A DNA stretch of 64,000 nucleotides, from assembly GCA_947498845.1 (NCBI GenBank), contig CANMLX010000002.1, forward strand, positions 124,001 to 188,000, written 5' to 3'. This DNA is from an uncultured Flavobacteriaceae bacterium (GTDB lineage: Bacteria > Bacteroidota > Bacteroidia > Flavobacteriales > Flavobacteriaceae). Shown here in pieces: positions 45,744 through 55,845 of the stretch. Made by a program: the position numbers and the translations under genes. Numbering within the stretch: position 1 is the first letter of the stretch; each line of letters begins with the position of its first letter. The notes below the pieces were generated by a model. The model saw only the letters and a program-made list of their open reading frames with translations, was not told the DNA's origin and ran no database searches.

Positions 45744-46402
45744 TTTTAGAAATAGATAATGTAGAACTCTATTTTAAAGAAAAGCGCATTTTAAATGGTA
45801 TCTATTTAAAAGCCAAAACAGGTAAAGTTACAGGCATACTTGGTAGTAATGGTTGTGGAAAAAGTTGTTTGATGAATATTATTTTTGGCAATATAAATCC
45901 AAAATACAAACTTATACGCATTGATAAAAAACCAATTTTAAAACCTCTATATCGAACAAAATTTGTTGCGCTATTATCGCAAACTAATTTTATTCCAAAT
46001 AAAATACGGTTAAAAACTGTGTTTAAACATTTTAATACCAATTGGGAAGAATTTATTAGTTTTTTTAAAAACTTAAAATTATCTAAAAATAGACGTTTTA
46101 ATGAATTATCTGGAGGCGAACGCCGCTTAATAGAGGTCTATATCGTTTTAAAAAGCGATAGAAAAATTATTTTATTGGATGAACCTTTTTCCCATATAGC
46201 ACCGCTTTACGTTGAAACAATTAAAAAATTAATTATTGAAGAAAAGTCTAAAAAAGTAATTATAATTACAGACCACATGTATCGGCATATTATAGATATA
46301 GCCGACACCATATATTTATTAAAAAATGGCTGTACTAAGTTAGTTGATAAGATTACCGACTTGGAAGATTACAACTATTTAAATGCAGGGAGTTTGTGTT
46401 AA
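45740..46402 (+). CDS. ABC transporter ATP-binding protein
   Basis: A 220-aa single ABC ATPase domain. Walker A is GSNGCGKS (about residues 34-41), the signature is ELSGGERRLIEV, and Walker B is IILLDEPFSHIAPL, followed by a switch His in ITDHMYRH. It resembles the LptB/multidrug-efflux type by length and signature. The only membrane partner visible is the 95-aa protein coded just before it. The Q-loop reads ALLSQTNFIP. Substrate unknown; an exporter or an immunity-type system is possible. Confidence 0.88.
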   Translation: MILEIDNVELYFKEKRILNGIYLKAKTGKVTGILGSNGCGKSCLMNIIFGNINPKYKLIRIDKKPILKPLYRTKFVALLSQTNFIPNKIRLKTVFKHFNTNWEEFISFFKNLKLSKNRRFNELSGGERRLIEVYIVLKSDRKIILLDEPFSHIAPLYVETIKKLIIEEKSKKVIIITDHMYRHIIDIADTIYLLKNGCTKLVDKITDLEDYNYLNAGSLC

Positions 46403-46564
46403 AATTATATAAAAACAAAGTATGGTTACATTAATTTTATCTACTTATGCTAAAAATTTGCTTTTTCAATAAAAAAGAAACTATTAATTCTAGTTTAAGT
46501 CGATAAAAAGCATATTTTTACGACGAAAAATAAATCATTAAAATATCTCAAATTTAAAATTATC

Positions 46565-47818
46565 ATGAAAAAAATTTATTTATTAGCATTATGCGCTGTT
46601 TTTTTGTTCAACTTTTCCTGTAAAAGCGACGATGATGGTGGTGGTTCTACTGGAGGAGAACTGGATGGTTCACTTACTGTAGAGGAAGGCAAAGAACAAC
46701 TAGAAGATAATAGTATAGAACTGTTAAATAAGATTGATGCATTTGCAAATAACTCTGAACTTGAATTAATTATTGAACTAGCTGAGTTTTTAACTGGTGC
46801 CGAAAGCACTACAAAATCAAGTAGTATTTTCAAAAAAACATTATCAAATCTATCCTCTGAGAGTGATGTCGTTGTTTTAAGTGCTAAACAATCTTTAACT
46901 TTAATATCAGACACACCTTTAGCTGATGATTTTAATGAAGAAAAAGGGGTTTACCAATGGAATGCAGACACTGAAGAATTTGATAAAATTGGTGACAGTG
47001 ACGATATAATTTATAATGTTGCCTACAATGGTAAAAATGCAGTATTTACTGTTACAGATTTCACTACTATACTTGCAGGTGATGATCCAGAAGAAGTACC
47101 TACACTTGCAAAGGCAAATCTTAAAATAGATGGTCAAACTGTGTTTTCGCAAGACTTCTCTGCTAGTTTTCAAAATAACCAATTAATTCCTTCTACTATT
47201 AACAACACTACAAGAATTGGAGGTTTTTCATTTGTTACAACTTACAACAATTCAAATAATACAGCTGTTGATCAATCTTTTGAATTCAAAATTGATAGTG
47301 ATGTTATTATGAGTTATAATTATAAAGCAAACGGAAGCTTTAATAATGAAGATGGCAACATTGAAGATATAGTTGATAATGTAGATGCTACATTTAACTT
47401 TTTAGATGCTGCTTTAACTATTAAGGCTAAAGATGATAATTTTAATTCGGATTCTGAACTTACAGTAGATGAAGAAGTTGCTTTACTAAATAATAATGTA
47501 GAGGCTATGCTAAGCATAGATAACAAATTAATTGCCGAAAGTGAATTTTATAAAGACCAAGACACTTATACAGATTATACTTATAACCCAGATACAGATG
47601 AATTTGAAGAAAAAGAAGTTACTGAGGATATAGTTAATGCAAGGTTTGTATTCGAAGATGGTACCTCTAATGATTTTGATACTTATATTGAAGGTTCGTT
47701 TACGGAATTAGAAGAGAAATTCGAAGCTGTTTTTGAAGCTTACGAAAATCTTTTTGCAGATGTAGATTTAGGAGATGATGACGAAGAGGTTGAAGTAACC
47801 GTTGAAGAAGAGAACTAA
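46565..47818 (+). CDS. Acidic lipoprotein of unknown function
   Basis: A 417-aa lipoprotein. The signal peptide ends in the lipobox FNFSC (Cys near residue 19), followed by KSDDDGGGSTGG, the acidic/Gly linker typical for surface-directed lipoproteins in this group. The mature part is strongly acidic throughout and ends in a run of Asp and Glu (DDDEEVEVTVEEEN). The middle (about 170-330) looks beta-rich, with repeated Phe-Asn-Asn patterns. No known domain recognised. It is monocistronic, with a terminator directly after it. Confidence 0.75.
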   Translation: MKKIYLLALCAVFLFNFSCKSDDDGGGSTGGELDGSLTVEEGKEQLEDNSIELLNKIDAFANNSELELIIELAEFLTGAESTTKSSSIFKKTLSNLSSESDVVVLSAKQSLTLISDTPLADDFNEEKGVYQWNADTEEFDKIGDSDDIIYNVAYNGKNAVFTVTDFTTILAGDDPEEVPTLAKANLKIDGQTVFSQDFSASFQNNQLIPSTINNTTRIGGFSFVTTYNNSNNTAVDQSFEFKIDSDVIMSYNYKANGSFNNEDGNIEDIVDNVDATFNFLDAALTIKAKDDNFNSDSELTVDEEVALLNNNVEAMLSIDNKLIAESEFYKDQDTYTDYTYNPDTDEFEEKEVTEDIVNARFVFEDGTSNDFDTYIEGSFTELEEKFEAVFEAYENLFADVDLGDDDEEVEVTVEEEN

Positions 47819-47840
47819 AAATTATATACCTAAAAAATTA

Positions 47841-47872
47841 AAAAAGGCTGCCTGTAATTTGGCAGTCTTTTT
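47841..47872. terminator. Bidirectional terminator
   Basis: AAAAAGGCTGCC and GGCAGTCTTTTT form a stem with one G-U pair and an 8-base loop between two convergent genes. The stop of the DUF4249 gene lies at the edge of the stem. Confidence 0.85.
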
Positions 47873-48719
47873 AGTTTTCTGGAATCTTAAACTTTAAAAA
47901 GGCTGTGTTTTCTCCAGACCAATACCCAAAAGCCCCATTACTAATGTTACTCTTAACATTATTTGTAAAGGATGAATTATCTAAAGGACTTGTAATATCG
48001 CCTTTAATAGATTTCCAGAAGTCAAATTGTTCTTTAGTAATGGCTATAACTTGTAATTCAATAACATTTCCAATCTCTAGTTGGTTTTCTTTTTCTCCAT
48101 CTATTAACTTGTTATAAGACACAATCAAAGGAAACGTATCTGTAGAAATATTCTCTGTATTAAAAATAAAAGGTTTAGCAAATTCAAACATGGATTCTTC
48201 TTCATTTTTAATAAGAATTTTAAAATACCTATTACTTGATGTTTTATTATCAATGGTTAATTTAATATCTCTAAAATCTGGTTCAATCACCCCATCCTCT
48301 ATTGTCTCTAAAAAATTGATATCTTGAACTATAGGTTTTTGAGGTACAAATGTGTTTGACGTAAATTCTTTTCCTCTAATAGTAACCTTTAGATTATACT
48401 GGGCATCTAAACCTCCTTTTATGATGTTACTCCTGTAAAAGAAAAACGGGAAATTAGAATCATCTCTTTTTAACGTTAAAATTTCTGAAACGTCTCCATT
48501 AGAAAGTTCAACCTTTGCCTTTGTTTCAATAGATTTTGCGACTTCTAAAGAATCTATAACCCCTTTAAAAGGCAACCCATTTGTTAAATATATTTTTGCA
48601 AATTCCCCCTCAAGTATTTGCCCTTCAATTGTAAGTTGATCTGATGTTAAAACATCTGTTTCTATTTCTGAACAACTAAACGTTAACACTATTATTATTA
48701 AAAAAAATAAGCATTTCAT
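47871..48719 (-). CDS. DUF4249 lipoprotein
   Basis: A 282-aa lipoprotein: the signal peptide ends in the lipobox LTFSC (Cys near residue 16). The N-terminal beta domain with LTIEGQILEGEFAKIYLT and a following YNLKVTIRGKEFTSNTFVPQ is the signature of the DUF4249 family, which in Bacteroidota travels with a TonB-dependent receptor. The receptor gene lies directly upstream (13 bp gap) on the same strand. By analogy with SusD-like partners it may help ligand capture at the outer membrane; the ligand is unknown. Confidence 0.85.
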   Translation of the reverse strand: MKCLFFLIIIVLTFSCSEIETDVLTSDQLTIEGQILEGEFAKIYLTNGLPFKGVIDSLEVAKSIETKAKVELSNGDVSEILTLKRDDSNFPFFFYRSNIIKGGLDAQYNLKVTIRGKEFTSNTFVPQKPIVQDINFLETIEDGVIEPDFRDIKLTIDNKTSSNRYFKILIKNEEESMFEFAKPFIFNTENISTDTFPLIVSYNKLIDGEKENQLEIGNVIELQVIAITKEQFDFWKSIKGDITSPLDNSSFTNNVKSNISNGAFGYWSGENTAFLKFKIPEN

Positions 48720-48732
48720 ATCTAATCTTTGT

Positions 48733-51033
48733 TTAAAAAGAGAACAACCAATTTAATGTAGGCAGAAAAGGAAATAGATTATCTCTGGTCTCTTTTATTT
48801 CTATAAACGCATCTTCCACATCTCCTTCTGTATTAAAATTAATCTGAAAAGGATTTTTGTTGTTATAAATATTATACAAGGTTAAATTTAACTTAGACTG
48901 CCACTTCCCTTTTTGCTTAAACGCATAGGTACAAGATAAATCCAATCTATGATAACTAGGAAACCTAGAGGCATTCTTAGGTTCAAAATTAAGTATTGGC
49001 CTTTCACTAATTACTCTTATATCTCTAGGTTTTGTATAATTTTGACCACTGCTAAACAAAAATAAAGCTCCTAGCTCTATTCTATCATTTAATTTATAAT
49101 GAAAAATCGTATTTATATTTATTGGTCTATCAAAAGTAGAAGGGAAATTATTTCCTTCGTTTATCTCATCAAAATTAGCTACAGTTTTAGATAATGTTAA
49201 TGCGCCTTGAACTGTAAGCTTATTTATTTTTTTATTTATGCTAAATTCTAATCCATAAGAATTGAATTGCCCAACTAAAATATCTTCATATATATTATTT
49301 GAAAATAAATTGTTTACCGAACCGTTTTCAAATTCGGTATAATGAGATACATTTTTATAATATAAAGCGCTATTTAACTGTAATCCGCTTGTTTCATAAG
49401 AATGCCCTAGACTAATCTGATTAGAACTTTGAGGTTTCAAATTTTTAGTACTTATTATAAAAAAATCTGCAGGCAAGCTAAACGAACTAATAGAAGCCTG
49501 ATGTATAAACTGCCCCAGTCTTTGATAACTTAACTTAAACGCTTGATCTTCTAAAAATTGATATTTAAAACTAATTCTAGGCTCAACATTATAAAATGTT
49601 TCTCTATCAATTAATGCATTACGTTCTGTTAAAAATGTAGTTAGCCTTAGACCTGCTTTAGCTTTTAGTTTACTAGATATAGGAAACTCTAAATCTGCAA
49701 AAGCACTAACATCATCATATTTATAAGTTTCCTGATTTAAAATATCTATAGGTGAATTATCTATAGTTGCTTTAACATCTTTAGGAAGGATTTTATTTTT
49801 GTTATACGCTGCGCCTACCTTTAATGTATAATTTGTTTTTTTCCAAAGGAAAAAATGGTTTAAACTAAAAACATTAAATGTACTATTGGCGTTATAGTCA
49901 AACGGAAATTCATCATCAGAAAACGAAAACTCATAAAAACTATTAGAAAGTGTCGTTTGCGAACTTAAGGAAGAGGAAAATTGATGCTTATATGTCGCTC
50001 CAAACAACATATTACCCCAATTTAGTTTTCTATTTCGCCCTTTGGTTTGGTCTCTAAAATTATCCCTAGTTATATAAAATAAAGCCTCTAAATCGCTCTT
50101 TTTTGATAATTTTAGATTGTCTTTAACCAAAACATCATACAAAAAATAATTTTTATCTTCTCCTAAAATAGAATTGTCGCCTTTAAAAAAAGGTTTAAGA
50201 ACTTCCAAATAAGTTCTTCTTCCAGAAATTAATAAGGTATTCTTTTTATTGACTTTTATGTGTCCTGTTAACTTTGCTGATAGTAAACCTAAGCTCCCTG
50301 TAAAGTTTGTAGAATCTGTTTTATCAAGCGATTTAATAGCTGTTACCGAAGCTAATCTTCCTCCATAAAATGCATCAAAACCTGCTTTGGAGAACTCTAA
50401 CGAACTAACAAAATCTGAATTAATTGCAGAAAACAGACCTCCCAAATGCGCTGTATTATGTAAATAGATATTATCCAACAAAGTTAAATTCATACTTGCA
50501 TTACCACCCCTAACTAAAAGACCAGATTGTCCTTCTGTAGCTTGCTGAACACCTGGTGTATATTGAATGAGTTTGATCACATCTTTTTCTCCTAAAATAA
50601 AAGGCATTTTTTCTATATCTTTTTTAGAAAAATAAATTTGATCTGGAATTACTTTTTTTAATTGGCTACTGGAAAAGCTTCTTACTACAACTTCTTTTAA
50701 TGTACTTATATCTGGTGTAATGTAAATAACTTTAGATAAGTCCTCTACAACTATCGTTAATGTTTCATAACCTATTTTGGATAACATTAATGTTGTATTA
50801 GAGTTAATATTTTCCAGCATAAAAACACCTTTACTATCGGTATAAGTTCCTTTGTTGGTATTTTCTATTTTAACAGAAACATCTTGAACTGGTAAATTAG
50901 TTTCTATATCTAATACTTTTGAAGAAAAAGAGTTTTGGGCTACAGAAAAGCTGTTTATGTATAATACTATAACCAACAAAAAAAGTTGTTTAGTAATGTA
51001 TTTATCTAATTTTAAGGAAAGGATATATGGCAA
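48733..51033 (-). CDS. TonB-dependent receptor with N-terminal CarboxypepD_reg domain
   Basis: A 766-aa outer-membrane receptor. A signal peptide (to FSVAQ, about residue 33) is followed by a carboxypeptidase-like regulatory domain (about 38-115, KVLDIETNLPVQDVSVKIEN), the plug (about 130-245, with GVQQATEGQSGLLVRGG) and a 22-strand-type barrel ending in an aromatic residue (LNWLFSF). The apparent start codon is TTG at 51033, because an in-frame stop lies 18 bp upstream and no ATG is near. It forms a pair with the DUF4249 lipoprotein gene. No regulator or substrate-specific gene is next to it. Confidence 0.9.
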   Translation of the reverse strand: MPYILSLKLDKYITKQLFLLVIVLYINSFSVAQNSFSSKVLDIETNLPVQDVSVKIENTNKGTYTDSKGVFMLENINSNTTLMLSKIGYETLTIVVEDLSKVIYITPDISTLKEVVVRSFSSSQLKKVIPDQIYFSKKDIEKMPFILGEKDVIKLIQYTPGVQQATEGQSGLLVRGGNASMNLTLLDNIYLHNTAHLGGLFSAINSDFVSSLEFSKAGFDAFYGGRLASVTAIKSLDKTDSTNFTGSLGLLSAKLTGHIKVNKKNTLLISGRRTYLEVLKPFFKGDNSILGEDKNYFLYDVLVKDNLKLSKKSDLEALFYITRDNFRDQTKGRNRKLNWGNMLFGATYKHQFSSSLSSQTTLSNSFYEFSFSDDEFPFDYNANSTFNVFSLNHFFLWKKTNYTLKVGAAYNKNKILPKDVKATIDNSPIDILNQETYKYDDVSAFADLEFPISSKLKAKAGLRLTTFLTERNALIDRETFYNVEPRISFKYQFLEDQAFKLSYQRLGQFIHQASISSFSLPADFFIISTKNLKPQSSNQISLGHSYETSGLQLNSALYYKNVSHYTEFENGSVNNLFSNNIYEDILVGQFNSYGLEFSINKKINKLTVQGALTLSKTVANFDEINEGNNFPSTFDRPININTIFHYKLNDRIELGALFLFSSGQNYTKPRDIRVISERPILNFEPKNASRFPSYHRLDLSCTYAFKQKGKWQSKLNLTLYNIYNNKNPFQINFNTEGDVEDAFIEIKETRDNLFPFLPTLNWLFSF

Positions 51034-51122
51034 TTTTTTAGTTGCTAGAATTTAGCTCACTAAAGTAAATACTATTAGATTATGGCACAAAATATATTTC
51101 GGTTTTTATAATGTGTAATTAA

Positions 51123-52079
51123 CTAAAAATCTACAGCAAAACCAATGCCTAAAAATTGCTTCCATTGCACTTTAGCTCCAGCTTCATCAAATTCGCCTTC
51201 TACATCTGTAGGTTCTAGTGTTTTTACATCATCATCATATTTTAAATGAGACTCTAAAGTCGCTCTAACAAAACTATTCACTTTAAAATCAAAATTTAAT
51301 CTCCAATCTACATCTACATTGCCAAAGTTATTGATGTAATCGGTATAAAGGCTTAACAGGTTTGACGCTTTAATATTTTTGGCCAAATTCATATCATAGC
51401 GCTTAGTTAATAATATACCAACTTCTTCACGTATCTTCTCCCCAGCTTCTATAACATTGCCTTCACTATCAAATACTGCTGGAGTGACACCAAAAGAACC
51501 CGAATTAGCTAAGTCTTCATCCAATACAAATGTAGCTTTAAGTGTTAATGGCGAAAAATATAAAGATAATTCGTCTATATCTTTACCATATTCCATTCCG
51601 CCTCCAAAAAACAGATACCCAGGCGCCATAAATCTAGAAATAGGATCGTCTGTATTGGGATACTTATAGCCATTTCTCATTTGCGTCTTGAAATTTAACC
51701 TTGCCGAATAAAACCACTTTGCTTTAGGTGTTGATTTATACCCCAGATTGGATGTTATCTCTAAAACATCATCTGTTTTTCGTAATTCTCTATCTGCCTG
51801 TTTATTAACCCCATAACCAACATTTAAATTATTTTTCCAGAAAAAGAATTTATCCTTATAATCGGCACTGTACTTATATCCTATAAGGGCAGAAATTGAG
51901 TTTGTCCCTCCCGAATTCCAGTTCACAAAAGCGACTTCACTTAAATCTATAGTCGCTTTATGTTTTTGTTTCCAAACAGGACCATTATATACTTTTTTCT
52001 TATAAAGATATAAGGAATCTGGTTGCGCTAAAACAAATTGAGACGTAAAAATAGAAAGGGTTAGAATAATTTTTTTCAT
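51123..52079 (-). CDS. DUF3078 outer-membrane beta protein
   Basis: A 318-aa protein starting at ATG 52079, chosen because it opens a good signal peptide (KKIILTLSIFTSQFVLAQ); the frame could be read 45 bp further upstream. The mature part is made of alternating strands with aromatic girdles (FVNWNSGGTNSISALIGYKY and later WKNNLNVGYGVNKQ), typical of DUF3078 proteins in Bacteroidota. It ends in FAVDF, fitting an outer-membrane barrel. It may be cotranscribed behind purM (68 bp gap). Role unknown. Confidence 0.82.
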   Translation of the reverse strand: MKKIILTLSIFTSQFVLAQPDSLYLYKKKVYNGPVWKQKHKATIDLSEVAFVNWNSGGTNSISALIGYKYSADYKDKFFFWKNNLNVGYGVNKQADRELRKTDDVLEITSNLGYKSTPKAKWFYSARLNFKTQMRNGYKYPNTDDPISRFMAPGYLFFGGGMEYGKDIDELSLYFSPLTLKATFVLDEDLANSGSFGVTPAVFDSEGNVIEAGEKIREEVGILLTKRYDMNLAKNIKASNLLSLYTDYINNFGNVDVDWRLNFDFKVNSFVRATLESHLKYDDDVKTLEPTDVEGEFDEAGAKVQWKQFLGIGFAVDF

Positions 52080-52147
52080 GGTGTGTTGGTTTCTTTTGAA
52101 AAATTTAATCCGATCAAAAACCATTCCATAAAACCTTTCAAAGTATA

Positions 52148-53326
52148 TTAATACTCAAATTTACCAAATTCGCTACTTATAGTAAGTTTTTTACCTCTAG
52201 AAGCCTCTACCCTACCTACTATTTTAGCATTTACATTAAATGATTTTGAAATAGAAATAATGTTCTCTGCAATTTCTTGAGAAACATATAATTCCATTCT
52301 ATGACCACAATTAAATACCTGATACATTTCTTTCCAATCTGTTTTAGATTGTTCTTGTATTAATTTAAACAAAGGAGGTATACCAAACATATTATCTTTA
52401 ATAATATGCACGTTTTCTACAAAATGAAGTATTTTGGTTTGTGCTCCGCCTGAACAGTGGATCATACCATGCACATCTCTAGAATTATACTTTGCCAATA
52501 TTGCTTTTATAATTGGCGCATATGTACGTGTGGGAGATAACACTAATTTACCTGCATCTATAGGAGCATCCTCTACAGTATCGGTTAATTTGGTTTGTCC
52601 AGAATACACTAAATCTTCTGGAACCGAAGCATCAAAACTTTCTGGATATTTTTTAGCTAAATACTTATGAAATACATCATGACGCGCAGAGGTAAGTCCA
52701 TTACTTCCCATACCTCCATTATAATCCTGTTCGTAAGTTGCCTGACCAAAACTTTCTAATCCTACAATAACATCTCCAGCTTTAATATTGGCATTATCGA
52801 TAACATCGCTTCTTTTCATTCTAGCAGTAACCGTAGAATCTACAATAATTGTCCTTACTAAATCACCAACATCGGCTGTTTCTCCCCCAGTTGAATGTAT
52901 CGTTACTCCAAAAGATTTTAAATCTTCTATCAGTTCTTCTGTACCATTAATTATAGCTGAAATAACGTCTCCCGGAATTAGGTTTTTATTTCTTCCTATA
53001 GTAGATGATAACATAATATTATCTGTTGCTCCAACACACAATAAATCATCAATATTCATAATTAATGCATCCTGAGCTATCCCTTTCCATACTGAAAGAT
53101 CTCCAGTTTCTTTCCAATACATGTATGCTAAAGATGATTTTGTTCCAGCACCATCTGCGTGCATTATTAGGCAGTAATCTTTATCGTTTGTTAAATAATC
53201 TGGAACTATTTTACAAAATGCTTTTGGAAATAATCCTTTATCTATGTTCTTAATGGCGTTGTGCACATCTTCTTTCGACGCCGATACGCCTCTCTGTGCA
53301 TATCGCTTACTCACTTCTTGACTCAT
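52148..53326 (-). CDS. purM: Phosphoribosylformylglycinamidine cyclo-ligase (AIR synthase)
   Basis: A 392-aa enzyme that closes the imidazole ring of AIR in purine synthesis using ATP. The glycine-rich and metal-binding segments DGAGTKSSLAY, NIDDLLCVGATDNIM and STGGETADVGDLVRTI, and the C-terminal VFNCGHRMELYV, identify the AIR synthase family. At 392 aa it is longer than the enterobacterial PurM (about 345), as usual in Bacteroidota. A -7 box TAAATTTG lies on the minus strand at 53344-53351. It precedes the DUF3078 gene. Confidence 0.93.
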   Translation of the reverse strand: MSQEVSKRYAQRGVSASKEDVHNAIKNIDKGLFPKAFCKIVPDYLTNDKDYCLIMHADGAGTKSSLAYMYWKETGDLSVWKGIAQDALIMNIDDLLCVGATDNIMLSSTIGRNKNLIPGDVISAIINGTEELIEDLKSFGVTIHSTGGETADVGDLVRTIIVDSTVTARMKRSDVIDNANIKAGDVIVGLESFGQATYEQDYNGGMGSNGLTSARHDVFHKYLAKKYPESFDASVPEDLVYSGQTKLTDTVEDAPIDAGKLVLSPTRTYAPIIKAILAKYNSRDVHGMIHCSGGAQTKILHFVENVHIIKDNMFGIPPLFKLIQEQSKTDWKEMYQVFNCGHRMELYVSQEIAENIISISKSFNVNAKIVGRVEASRGKKLTISSEFGKFEY

Positions 53327-53387
53327 ACAATTTAATTATGCTACAAATTTACTTTTTTGAATTAAAGTTTTATTACTTTTTATGTGT

Positions 53388-55574
53388 TTATCTCACAAAT
53401 AATAATTCTCTATACTTTGCCAGGGGCCAAAGCTCATCATCTACAAGTAATTCTAACTTATCGCAATGGTAGCGTATGTCATCAAAAATAGGCTTAACAT
53501 TATTGCAATATGCTTTAGCTTTTAATGAAATTTCATCAATTACATTAGCTTTTTTACGTTCGTCTATCATTTTTGTTACATTAGAATTGATGCCTTCTAT
53601 ATGACTAGAAATAGCCTCTATTAAATTAAGTTGTTCTTTTGCCAGTGTTTTATAGTGTTTGTCAAATATTTCCTTTAAGCCTTTAACGTTTTCAATTAAA
53701 ATATTTTGATATTTAACGGCCGTTGGCACAATATGATTCCTTGCTATATCCCCTAAAACACGACTTTCTATTTGTATATGATTTACATAGGCTTCTAACT
53801 CTACTTCATAACGTGCCTCCACCTCTACTTTACTCATTACCTCCATTTCTTTAAACAAAGCAATAGTACTCTTAGATACCTTTACTTTTAAAGCTTCTGG
53901 GGTTGTTTTATTATTACTTAGACCTCTTTTTTTAGCTTCTTTTTCCCAAGCCTCCCCATATCCATTGCCTTCAAATAAAATATCTTTAGAGTCCTTTATA
54001 TATTCTCGCAATACGTTAAATATAGCTTCATCCTTTTTAAAGCCTTTTTTATCTACCAAATCATCTACTTCTATTTTAAATTCTTTTAATTGCTTAGCCA
54101 CTATAGTGTTTAAAACAGTCATAGGATTACCACAATTAGCCATAGAACCTACTGCTCTAAACTCAAACTTATTTCCTGTGAAAGCAAAAGGAGATGTTCT
54201 GTTTCTATCGGTATTATCCAATAGCACGTCTGGTATTTTTCCAACCACATTTAATTTTAAATCTGTTTTTTCTTGTGGTGATAATTTCCCTTTTGTTACG
54301 CTTTCTAACTCCTGTAATACCTTAGTTAATTGCTCTCCAATAAAAACCGAGATAATTGCTGGTGGTGCTTCATTTGCTCCCAATCTATGTTCGTTACTCG
54401 CTGAAGCTATAGAAGCCCTTAATAATTCTTCGTTTTCATAAACCGCTTTAATTGTATTTATGAAAAATGTTAGAAATTGAAGGCTACTCATTGGTGTTTT
54501 TCCTGGAGCTAATAGGTTTACTCCTGTATTCGTGGATAATGACCAATTATTATGTTTTCCAGAACCATTAATGTTTGCAAAAGGTTTTTCATGCAATAAC
54601 ACCTTAAAATTATGGCGCGAGGCTACACGTCCCATCACATCCATTAAAAGCGCATTGTGGTCTACTGCTAAGTTTGCTTCTTCGTGTATTGGTGCTAATT
54701 CAAATTGGTTTGGAGCAACTTCGTTATGGCGTGTTTTTACAGGGATGCCTAAAAGCATACACTGATTTTCCAGATCACGCATAAAGTTTAATGCTCTGTT
54801 AGGGATAGAACCAAAATAGTGATCGTCTAACTGTTGTCCTTTTGCTGGAGAATGTCCCAAAAGCGTTCTGCCCGTTAAAGCGATATCTGGTCTGCTAAAC
54901 GCTAAATTTTTATCAATTAAAAAGTACTCTTGCTCCCAACCTAATGAAGATGTTACTTTTTTTACATTCTTATCAAAATACTTACATACTGCGGTTGCAG
55001 CATCATCCACAGCATGTAATGCGCGCAATAAAGGGGTTTTATAATCTAATGCTTCACCTGTATAAGCTACAAAAATAGTAGGTATACATAATGTAGTTTC
55101 GTAAATAAATGCTGGTGATGTAGGATCCCATGCAGTATAGCCTCTGGCTTCAAATGTATTTCTTATCCCTCCACTAGGAAAACTAGAAGCGTCGGGCTCT
55201 TGCTGCACCAATTGATTACCACCAAATTTTTCTATAGCATCGCCTCCTTCAAGTGTCTCAAAAAAAGCATCGTGTTTTTCGGCTGTTGCTCCTGTTAAAG
55301 GTTGAAACCAATGTGTATAATGCGTAACGCCCTTAGATAATGCCCAATCCTTCATAGAGGAAGCGACTTGATCTGCAATAGCCCTATTAATTTTACGACC
55401 ATCTTCAATAGCACTCTTTACGCCATTAAATGCATCTCTAGTTAAATATTGACGCATGGTACGTTCATTAAATACGTTAGTTCCATATAATTCGGAGCGT
55501 TTTTCCCTCTCTTCAAAAATTATTGATTTATTAGTAATTGATTCTTTTAGAGCTTGAAATCGCAAAATAGCCAT
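53388..55574 (-). CDS. glnN: Glutamine synthetase type III (GlnN)
   Basis: A 728-aa enzyme that makes glutamine from glutamate and ammonia. The length and the Bacteroidota-type segments identify type III: an N-terminal domain (FNERTMRQYLTRDAFNGV), a central catalytic region with VTSSLGWEQEYFLID, TRHNEVAPNQFELAPIHEE and NHNALL, the segment KHNNWSLSTNTGVNLL and NRTSPFAFTGNKFEFRAVGS, then a long helical C-terminus. It is divergent from a type II enzyme gene across 271 bp. On the minus strand TACTTTTG at 55610-55617 is a possible -7 box. Confidence 0.95.
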   Translation of the reverse strand: MAILRFQALKESITNKSIIFEEREKRSELYGTNVFNERTMRQYLTRDAFNGVKSAIEDGRKINRAIADQVASSMKDWALSKGVTHYTHWFQPLTGATAEKHDAFFETLEGGDAIEKFGGNQLVQQEPDASSFPSGGIRNTFEARGYTAWDPTSPAFIYETTLCIPTIFVAYTGEALDYKTPLLRALHAVDDAATAVCKYFDKNVKKVTSSLGWEQEYFLIDKNLAFSRPDIALTGRTLLGHSPAKGQQLDDHYFGSIPNRALNFMRDLENQCMLLGIPVKTRHNEVAPNQFELAPIHEEANLAVDHNALLMDVMGRVASRHNFKVLLHEKPFANINGSGKHNNWSLSTNTGVNLLAPGKTPMSSLQFLTFFINTIKAVYENEELLRASIASASNEHRLGANEAPPAIISVFIGEQLTKVLQELESVTKGKLSPQEKTDLKLNVVGKIPDVLLDNTDRNRTSPFAFTGNKFEFRAVGSMANCGNPMTVLNTIVAKQLKEFKIEVDDLVDKKGFKKDEAIFNVLREYIKDSKDILFEGNGYGEAWEKEAKKRGLSNNKTTPEALKVKVSKSTIALFKEMEVMSKVEVEARYEVELEAYVNHIQIESRVLGDIARNHIVPTAVKYQNILIENVKGLKEIFDKHYKTLAKEQLNLIEAISSHIEGINSNVTKMIDERKKANVIDEISLKAKAYCNNVKPIFDDIRYHCDKLELLVDDELWPLAKYRELLFVR

Positions 55575-55845
55575 GTGTATATCAGTTTGATATTATTAAT
55601 AATGAAATACAAAAGTAAAAGATAGTTATATACGTTTGTACTAAAATATTAGATTTTCTTGTTAGGAATTTTTCATTTTTATTATAAAATACTATACTTT
55701 TTTTAAAAGAAGCCCCAAAAAAATAGGGTATAAATAAAAATAACATTACGATTTATTAAAATACCCCCACAAAATTCAAAGTCTATATAGAAAAATATAT
55801 ATTTGTGGTTCTTAATTATCAAGATATCATTATAAAATATTCATT

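Noticed and set aside
53965..54441. 158-codon plus-strand frame inside the type III glutamine synthetase gene
   Set aside because: Fully antisense to a clearly conserved enzyme and without family resemblance.
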